From: Prevotella sp. UBA6994
GTDB lineage: Bacteria; Bacteroidota; Bacteroidia; Bacteroidales; Bacteroidaceae
Assembly (NCBI GenBank): GCA_002449845.1
Contig: DJXW01000001.1
Span: forward strand, 1-64,000
Direction of reading: 5' to 3'
Length of the DNA: 64,000 bases
Shown here: positions 58,663-64,000 of the stretch, piece after piece
Layout of the letters: the number at the start of each line of letters is the position of its first letter
How positions within the stretch are numbered: the first letter of the stretch is position 1
Notes under the pieces: generated by a model
The model's database searches: none
Told to the model about the DNA's origin: nothing
What the model saw: only the letters and a program-made list of their open reading frames with translations
Translations under genes and position numbers: made by a program

Positions 58663-61095
58663 CTATTTAAGATGCAATCTGAAATCTACGCCAACCTGTA
58701 AGGGGTTTCCTCGTTGAGCATAATAGTTTTTGGTTCCCGTAGCAGCATTGCTTACGGCAAACGTGTTGTACTTAGAGTCGGTCAGGTTTCTTCCCCATAC
58801 ACTCACGGTGAAAGGTCCGAAATTGGCATCAGCATGAGCTCCTAACACCACATACAACTTTTGGCTATACAGATTATCCTCATCCCAATAGGTCTTGCCT
58901 TGTCCGTTCACATTCGCTCCAATCACGATAGAACGCAAGCCTGTAGAGGAGATGTCGAAACGATAATCAGCAGCGGCTGAGAATGCGTGTTCAGGAACGA
59001 ATGGAACTCGCTTGTCTTTGTAGTCAACAAGTTTGAAACCTCCATCAGAAGTGGCAACACTGTCTTTATACTCCTTGAAAGCGGCACGGGTATAACTATA
59101 ATTCAGCAACCAAGAGAGGTGATTGTCAAAGGCATTGCCACGTAAAGAAGCCTCAACACCACAACTATAACTCTTGCCGGCGTTCACCATCATTCTTCCA
59201 TATCCGTAGTTTCCTGCCATCACGGAGAGTTGTTGGTTTTGAACTCTCATGTAGAAACCTGAGAAATCGAATTTCACACTGTTGTTAAACAAGTTGAGGT
59301 GTGTACCAAACTCGAAGTTCTGACTTGTCTCTGGCTTATACGCAATGGTATTTTTCATGTTCTCGTAATCGACTTCCGTATGAGGAATGTCATAACTCGA
59401 ACGGTTGGCTTTCTGACTATTGGCATTGAGCTCTGTTTGAAGAATGTCTGAGAACATTTGGATATTGTAACCACCGGCACGATAACCCTTGCTCCATGTA
59501 GCATAGATATTGCTTCCTGCATCATCTATTCTATAAGACAAACCAACCTTTGGCAATAACTGGTCAAAGTTATCATGTTCTCTTTGGTCAAGATAAGACG
59601 TAAGGTTGTTGGTAGCCGTCTGTCCCATGACATTGGCTGTCAATGACATAATAGCGTATGTATCGTAATCAATCTTTACATGCGTATAGTCGAAACGCAA
59701 ACCTAACGTTGCTCTCAAGCGGTCTGTAATGTCAATATTCGACTCATGGAAGAATCCCACGTTGAAGGTAGGTGTATGGAACAATCCTGGTACTTCCATC
59801 GTAACGTCCATTGACACTCCTCCTGCCTTTTCTATATTGGCGGCAGCTTGTGCAAGAGCTACTTGCATAGGCATTCCTGCGGCAGCCATTCTGGCAGCCA
59901 TAGAGTTAAGCATGGCATTATACATGGCATTGCGAACAGCTGTGCCGATAGGTGTGGTAATACCTTCTCCGAAATGTACGGGAGCCCATGTCTTCAACCA
60001 CTGAAAAGAGCCGAATGCACCTAATGTCCAATGCCAAATGCTGGGTCTGTTGCTTTTCAAGACAAACTCTTGCGTAAAGGCATTTTGGAACTGACGCTCT
60101 TCCATGTGCATATAATCTACGGGATCGTAGTCTATATCCATCATCATATAGTCTTTCAGGTACTGATAAGATGAGGTGGAATTGAAATCGAAGTAGTTGC
60201 CACGGAAATTCAAGTCGAGTGCAGTATTGAAAATATTCCTGCGATAATTACTTTGTCTGTTGGTAGAAGGATCACTGGTTTCTCCTGATTCGTTCATCAA
60301 TCCGTAAGGGAATCCATTCTGCCTGACATATTGATAGTCTGCAATGTAATTGATGTTCCAGCGGTCTGTTGGGCGGAATACCAACCGCAACTTTCCACCT
60401 GCTTCATTGTATTTATCAGCACGCTCTCCCGTGGTTTGATTCTTGAAGAATCCGTTTTGTCCGTTATAGAAACCAGAGAGCGAGAAAGCAAATTTGTCAC
60501 TTACCTTATTAAAATGGGATATTTCAGCATTGCGATAAAAGCCCGTTCCTATACCCAGGTTGATATCTGTACCTTGATAATTCATGGGGTTTCTTGAGTA
60601 CATTCTGATTAAACCACCTTCGGTATTTTGTCCGTAAAGCGTTCCTTGTGGACCTCTCAACACATCTACTCGTTCAAGTTGGTAGGAATGTACGTTGAAA
60701 GCACTCTTGCTGACAATGGGCATTCCGTCCATGTAAATGCCTACGGCAGGACTGTTCACACGTGAGCCAATGCCTCTGACATACATGGAAGACGTGTAAC
60801 GAGAACCATAGTTAGGCATGGTAAAAGATGGAACGTAAGCTGATAATTCTCTTAAATCACGAACATCAAGGTTTTGCATGTCCGTTGCGGAAAACATTGA
60901 TGAACTGATGGGTTGCTGACGAAGCAAGAATGACTCTTTGGGTTGTGAAATTACAATTACTTCATCTAAATCCTGAACACGTGAAGAATCAGAGATGATT
61001 GTCTCAATCTTCTCTGAAACAAGAGGGTTACTTCCCTCTGCGTAAACATTGGCTGCCAATAATGCCAATGATAACGATAATAATGACTTACACAT
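58663..61095 (-). CDS. TonB-dependent outer-membrane receptor (siderophore/cobalamin type)
   Basis: An 810-residue receptor, start at 61095 (MCKSLLSLSLALLAANVYA signal). A TonB-box-like stretch, LDEVIVISQ (about 40), leads into the plug domain (about 55-165, with SSMYVRGIGSRVNSPAVGIYMDGMP and VDVLRGPQGTLYGQNTEGG). The 22-strand barrel follows and ends in VGVDFRLHLK. Unlike the receptor at 7614 there is no CarboxypepD_reg domain and no SusD partner, so iron-siderophore, heme or vitamin uptake is more likely than glycan uptake. It is divergent from the CotH gene. A near-consensus promoter lies at 61123-61154. Confidence 0.85.
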   Translation of the reverse strand: MCKSLLSLSLALLAANVYAEGSNPLVSEKIETIISDSSRVQDLDEVIVISQPKESFLLRQQPISSSMFSATDMQNLDVRDLRELSAYVPSFTMPNYGSRYTSSMYVRGIGSRVNSPAVGIYMDGMPIVSKSAFNVHSYQLERVDVLRGPQGTLYGQNTEGGLIRMYSRNPMNYQGTDINLGIGTGFYRNAEISHFNKVSDKFAFSLSGFYNGQNGFFKNQTTGERADKYNEAGGKLRLVFRPTDRWNINYIADYQYVRQNGFPYGLMNESGETSDPSTNRQSNYRRNIFNTALDLNFRGNYFDFNSTSSYQYLKDYMMMDIDYDPVDYMHMEERQFQNAFTQEFVLKSNRPSIWHWTLGAFGSFQWLKTWAPVHFGEGITTPIGTAVRNAMYNAMLNSMAARMAAAGMPMQVALAQAAANIEKAGGVSMDVTMEVPGLFHTPTFNVGFFHESNIDITDRLRATLGLRFDYTHVKIDYDTYAIMSLTANVMGQTATNNLTSYLDQREHDNFDQLLPKVGLSYRIDDAGSNIYATWSKGYRAGGYNIQMFSDILQTELNANSQKANRSSYDIPHTEVDYENMKNTIAYKPETSQNFEFGTHLNLFNNSVKFDFSGFYMRVQNQQLSVMAGNYGYGRMMVNAGKSYSCGVEASLRGNAFDNHLSWLLNYSYTRAAFKEYKDSVATSDGGFKLVDYKDKRVPFVPEHAFSAAADYRFDISSTGLRSIVIGANVNGQGKTYWDEDNLYSQKLYVVLGAHADANFGPFTVSVWGRNLTDSKYNTFAVSNAATGTKNYYAQRGNPLQVGVDFRLHLK

Positions 61096-61122
61096 AAAAT
61101 AAAACAAACAATTTTACGTTTG

Positions 61123-61154
61123 CAAAGGTATAACTATATTTTAATAATGACAAT
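61123..61154 (-). promoter_or_regulatory. Promoter of the TonB-receptor gene
   Basis: On the minus strand ATTG (61151-61154, one mismatch to TTTG), 20 bases, then TACCTTTG (61123-61130). It sits 28 bases upstream of the ATG. Confidence 0.65.
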
Positions 61155-61191
61155 CCTTATTTATGATGATTTTACATCAATCGGCAAAAAA

Positions 61192-63186
61192 ATGATGAAT
61201 TACAGGTCTATTTTAACATTTAGTTTGTTGTTATTTGCCATTTCTATTCACGGACAGTGGACATTAAAAACCAATCTGCCCGCTTTGTATATCAATACGT
61301 TTGATGGGAGAAACATAACAAGCAAGACCAATTACGTGTATGCTCGCCTGGTTTATATGGACGAGGATAGCCACATCACGAAATGGGATACGATTCAGAT
61401 ACGAGGAAGAGGCAATTCTACGTGGAACATGGCTAAGAAACCTTACCGCATCAAATTCTTGACAAAGCAGAAGTTTCTGGGAAACGACAAGGCTAACGCA
61501 AGAAACTGGACGCTTATCGCCAATGCTGCGGATAAGACCATGTTGAGAAACGCCATCACTTCTGCCATGGGAGAGTTTGCCAACTTACCTTTCAATCCTG
61601 CCTATAAGTTTGTTGACTTGACACTTAACGGCACTTATATGGGAACTTACCAGATAAGCGACCAAATAGACATCAGGAAAAAACGTGTGAATATCGTAGA
61701 GCAAGATTTCCCTTTGGCTGACAATGCCGACATTTCCGGAGGGTATTTATTGGAAGTGGATGGATTCCAAGATGGCAATTGCTTCACCTCTAATATATAT
61801 AATGTGCCTATCCGTATTCATTCTCCCGATGAGGATGAAATCAACTATGACCAAAACCAATTCATCAGGAAATATATCTCTATCTTTGAGAATAACTTGA
61901 AGTCGTCTGATTTCCAACACCCTACAAAAGGGTATCGGAGATTGGTTGATTCCACGACATTGGTCAATTGGTTCCTTTGTACGGAAATCAGCGCCAACAT
62001 TGATGGGTATTACAGTACTTATTTCTATAAGAACCAAGCAGATTCTCTTCTTTATTGGGGACCACTTTGGGATTATGACGTTGCCTTTAATAATGACAGG
62101 CGAATACCTAACACCTACTATTCGCTCATGACCGACGTAGGCTATGGAATGACCAAGACGTGGATTAACAGAATGTGGGAAGACCCGTGGTTTGCTAAGT
62201 TGGTCAATCGCAGATACCGTGAACTGCTTGACAAGGGATTGGTTGACTACTTGTATCAAAAGATTGACAGCTTGACGGCTCTTTTAGACAAGTCCATCAA
62301 ACTGAATTATGAGAAATGGGGCATTCGTACCCGCGTGTACAACGAGATTGTCTTGTATTCTTCATACGACCAATATGTCTATGACTTAAAGGATTTTATC
62401 TCTAAGCATTGCGAATACCTGGAACAAACATTCAACAGCAAAAAGCCAAAGGAACCAACGCCTCTGTTTTCTCCACAGGATTATTTTTATCGCATCACGA
62501 ATGCCAATACCAAAAAGGCAATGGAGACGAATGGGAATAACGTGGTTCAATATGCTAACTTGGAGGAAAGATTGACGGAAGACTGGATTATCAGACGGGC
62601 TAACGGGCATTTCCAAATCATCAACAGAGATAACGAAAAGGCATTGAATGACCCCACGACGGGAAACGTGGGGCCTACTACCAATGTGGGAACAGCACTG
62701 AATACCGTAAAACCAGATTCACTTGATACCAGACAACTATGGGATCTTCTGCCACAAGGCTATGATGGTTATTATAACCTTTTGAATGTTTATACGCAAC
62801 ATATTGCCAATCTCAATGGGGGAAACAGTGCTGACGGAACCAGTATCTTGAGCTACACTAACGATGCTCGCAATGGTGAGAGCTTGAATCGTCTGTGGCT
62901 GATTACTCCTACACAAGAACCTCTGCCAGAGGAATATACGGATATTCACCACATAGAACCAGACAACTATGTATTGGCATTCGACCCGTTATCTCACGAA
63001 TTACACTTTGCCTCAGATACTCCTGATGCTCTGTCCTTCCGTGCTGACATTTTCACCATCTCGGGCAATCGCATTGGGTCGTTTATGGCAAATGAGCACT
63101 TCTCAATGTTGCAACATCCCAAAGGAACATATATCGTTACTTGGAAAACAGGTGGAAAGACAAGGAGCGTGAAGTTTCAAAAATAA
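61192..63186 (+). CDS. Secreted CotH-kinase family protein with trefoil-like and C-terminal domains
   Basis: A 664-residue exported protein (start 61192 or 61195; signal about MMNYRSILTFSLLLFAISIHG). The CotH domain (about 45-365) has IQIRGRGNSTWNMAKKPYRI, ANAADKTMLRNA, GGYLLEVDGF and the catalytic-type WGPLWDYDVAFNND (about 288). CotH proteins are protein kinases on spore coats; secreted bacterial forms are less studied. A ricin-type trefoil (about 425-585; FYRITNANTKKAMETNG, WQL/WDLLPQG) follows. The C-terminal sandwich ends in GGKTRSVKFQK, similar to the sorting tails here. A role in phosphorylating or binding surface glycans or proteins is inferred. Confidence 0.8.
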   Translation: MMNYRSILTFSLLLFAISIHGQWTLKTNLPALYINTFDGRNITSKTNYVYARLVYMDEDSHITKWDTIQIRGRGNSTWNMAKKPYRIKFLTKQKFLGNDKANARNWTLIANAADKTMLRNAITSAMGEFANLPFNPAYKFVDLTLNGTYMGTYQISDQIDIRKKRVNIVEQDFPLADNADISGGYLLEVDGFQDGNCFTSNIYNVPIRIHSPDEDEINYDQNQFIRKYISIFENNLKSSDFQHPTKGYRRLVDSTTLVNWFLCTEISANIDGYYSTYFYKNQADSLLYWGPLWDYDVAFNNDRRIPNTYYSLMTDVGYGMTKTWINRMWEDPWFAKLVNRRYRELLDKGLVDYLYQKIDSLTALLDKSIKLNYEKWGIRTRVYNEIVLYSSYDQYVYDLKDFISKHCEYLEQTFNSKKPKEPTPLFSPQDYFYRITNANTKKAMETNGNNVVQYANLEERLTEDWIIRRANGHFQIINRDNEKALNDPTTGNVGPTTNVGTALNTVKPDSLDTRQLWDLLPQGYDGYYNLLNVYTQHIANLNGGNSADGTSILSYTNDARNGESLNRLWLITPTQEPLPEEYTDIHHIEPDNYVLAFDPLSHELHFASDTPDALSFRADIFTISGNRIGSFMANEHFSMLQHPKGTYIVTWKTGGKTRSVKFQK

Positions 63187-63234
63187 TGTGTTGTCTGAAC
63201 TTCTAAACTCCCTATAATTTCATCTATTAGGGAA

Positions 63235-64000
63235 CTACAGATTCGTTGCCCCACAATGTGGGCAACGTCCTTTCTTGCGTATTTTTCCGCCACAATTGCC
63301 ACAAAGGAAATACTGATGATTGTGTTTGTAATATTGGTTAATGGCAAAGGCGATATAGGCAATCAGCAACAAATAGCCAAAATAATACAACGAGGTGATG
63401 CTGAATACGATATAATCTACCGCACACACTCCAGCCAATCCTCCAAGATACAAGATTGCCTCACTCAATGGCAAGTGGTTTCTCACCACATCTACTACAG
63501 CCATTCCTACTATCAGCAAAGCCCATACCGAAAGCAAGAATATCGACAAGATACAGGGCACGGAGAAAGGATTGAGCGTTGGGTGGAAATAAAAATGCTG
63601 CCACATCTCTGGGGCAAAGTTTTGAATACTTGCGTACAATGTGGCGGATGTCGCTACGATTATAGTAAGTAATGTGGGATAAAAGGAATCTATATCGTTG
63701 AAATGAACGATATGGGCATTCTGTCGTGCTATCTTTCTCCACATGTAAATCGATGCAAAAAAAGAAATGATTATCAAAAAGATAAGTAAATGCTTGTCTG
63801 AAAAAGTGGAAATGAACTGAGAGATAGGATCATCAGGAACAACACTTGGCAATAATTGCGACTCGTGAATCCACCCAAAGTCTGACATTTCAGTAGCCAC
63901 CTGAACCCACACAGAGTCTATAGAGTCTGTGGGAATGATGCGAATATCTGCAACTACCAGTTGCTCGTTCTTCACCACTACAAAGGAGTCGGTTTGCAAA
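63235..64000 (-). CDS. Membrane protein with C-terminal zinc ribbon (5' part outside window)
   Basis: At least 254 residues are encoded and the start lies beyond the right edge. The visible N-terminal part (about 1-65) is an extracytoplasmic-looking region with an SH3-like flavour (VQVATEMSDFGWIHESQLLP). Five to six hydrophobic helices follow (about 70-215). The C-terminus has a rubredoxin-like zinc ribbon (CGNCGGKIRKKGRCPHCGA, CxxC pairs at about 232-249). No known family was assigned. The stop is 48 bases from the convergent CotH stop. Confidence 0.65.
   Translation of the reverse strand, partial: LQTDSFVVVKNEQLVVADIRIIPTDSIDSVWVQVATEMSDFGWIHESQLLPSVVPDDPISQFISTFSDKHLLIFLIIISFFASIYMWRKIARQNAHIVHFNDIDSFYPTLLTIIVATSATLYASIQNFAPEMWQHFYFHPTLNPFSVPCILSIFLLSVWALLIVGMAVVDVVRNHLPLSEAILYLGGLAGVCAVDYIVFSITSLYYFGYLLLIAYIAFAINQYYKHNHQYFLCGNCGGKIRKKGRCPHCGATNL

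Noticed and set aside
1..64000. tRNA, rRNA, transposase, integrase or replication origin
   Set aside because: No cloverleaf, rRNA core, transposase motif or origin-like cluster was recognised by eye on either strand; small structured RNAs could still be missed.

Overview
The window looks like a chromosomal segment of a Prevotella-type member of the Bacteroidota, roughly 40-45% G+C apart from one AT-rich island. The evidence is fivefold. Genes lack Shine-Dalgarno sites. Several starts are preceded by the Bacteroidota promoter pattern TTTG-N19/20-TAnnTTTG. TonB-dependent receptors with an N-terminal carboxypeptidase-like domain are present. Secreted enzymes end in a short conserved tail of the form YNLNG..VNGKK(I/Y). 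An UpxY-like NusG paralog and DUF4924-type genes also occur. No tRNA, rRNA, transposase or CRISPR array was found.

Layout. 1-7.6 kb: an HU-like protein, a secreted beta-helix protein, a GH10 xylanase whose catalytic domain is split by carbohydrate-binding modules, a HAD phosphatase and a small secreted protein. 7.6-16 kb: an Oar-like TonB receptor, a ROK glucokinase, a LysE-type exporter with a DUF4924-like gene and an rfbD-like reductase, then prfC. 16-24 kb: an orphan NusG/UpxY-like gene, then the complete tryptophan operon read leftwards as trpL-D-C-F-A-(thioesterase)-B-E-G. A leader peptide with three consecutive Trp codons and an attenuator hairpin precede trpD. The gene order is a rotation of the trpBEGDCFA order I recall for other Bacteroidota. 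24-29.7 kb: a 40-codon gene, rpe, an ECF sigma factor, a GH5 mannanase with a secreted partner, and a BadF/GlcNAc-kinase-type protein. 29.7-40 kb: an apparent operon of a large MscS-type channel, a GH128-like enzyme and a 1893-residue enzyme ending in a GH43 domain. It collides with citrate synthase at a perfect palindrome that encodes YIPI at both protein C-termini. 41.7-44.8 kb: an AT-rich type II restriction-modification pair joined by overlaps to a low-molecular-weight phosphatase gene, then a PrsW-like protease. 44.9-50.7 kb: a MATE pump and a heterodimeric ABC exporter behind a zinc-ribbon membrane protein. 50.8-58.5 kb: a five-gene cluster with a vWA-like lipoprotein, a four-helix membrane protein, a tubulin/FtsZ-like protein, an SrfB-like actin/Hsp70-fold ATPase and a coiled-coil protein. 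58.6-64 kb: another TonB receptor, a CotH-kinase protein with a trefoil-like domain, and a membrane zinc-ribbon protein cut by the window edge.

The best candidate for a little-described system is the 50.8-58.5 kb cluster, which combines a tubulin-like and an actin-like NTPase with a surface or periplasmic vWA lipoprotein. The second theme is repeats. Intergenic spaces hold short tandem arrays with periods of 7, 8, 9, 14 and 22 bp, several of them as inverted pairs. One 22-bp palindromic unit occurs at two loci 19 kb apart. The tryptophan operon is the clearest regulatory story. The xylanase, mannanase, GH128-like and GH43 enzymes indicate a plant or fungal polysaccharide degrader, but no SusC/SusD pair lies in this window.
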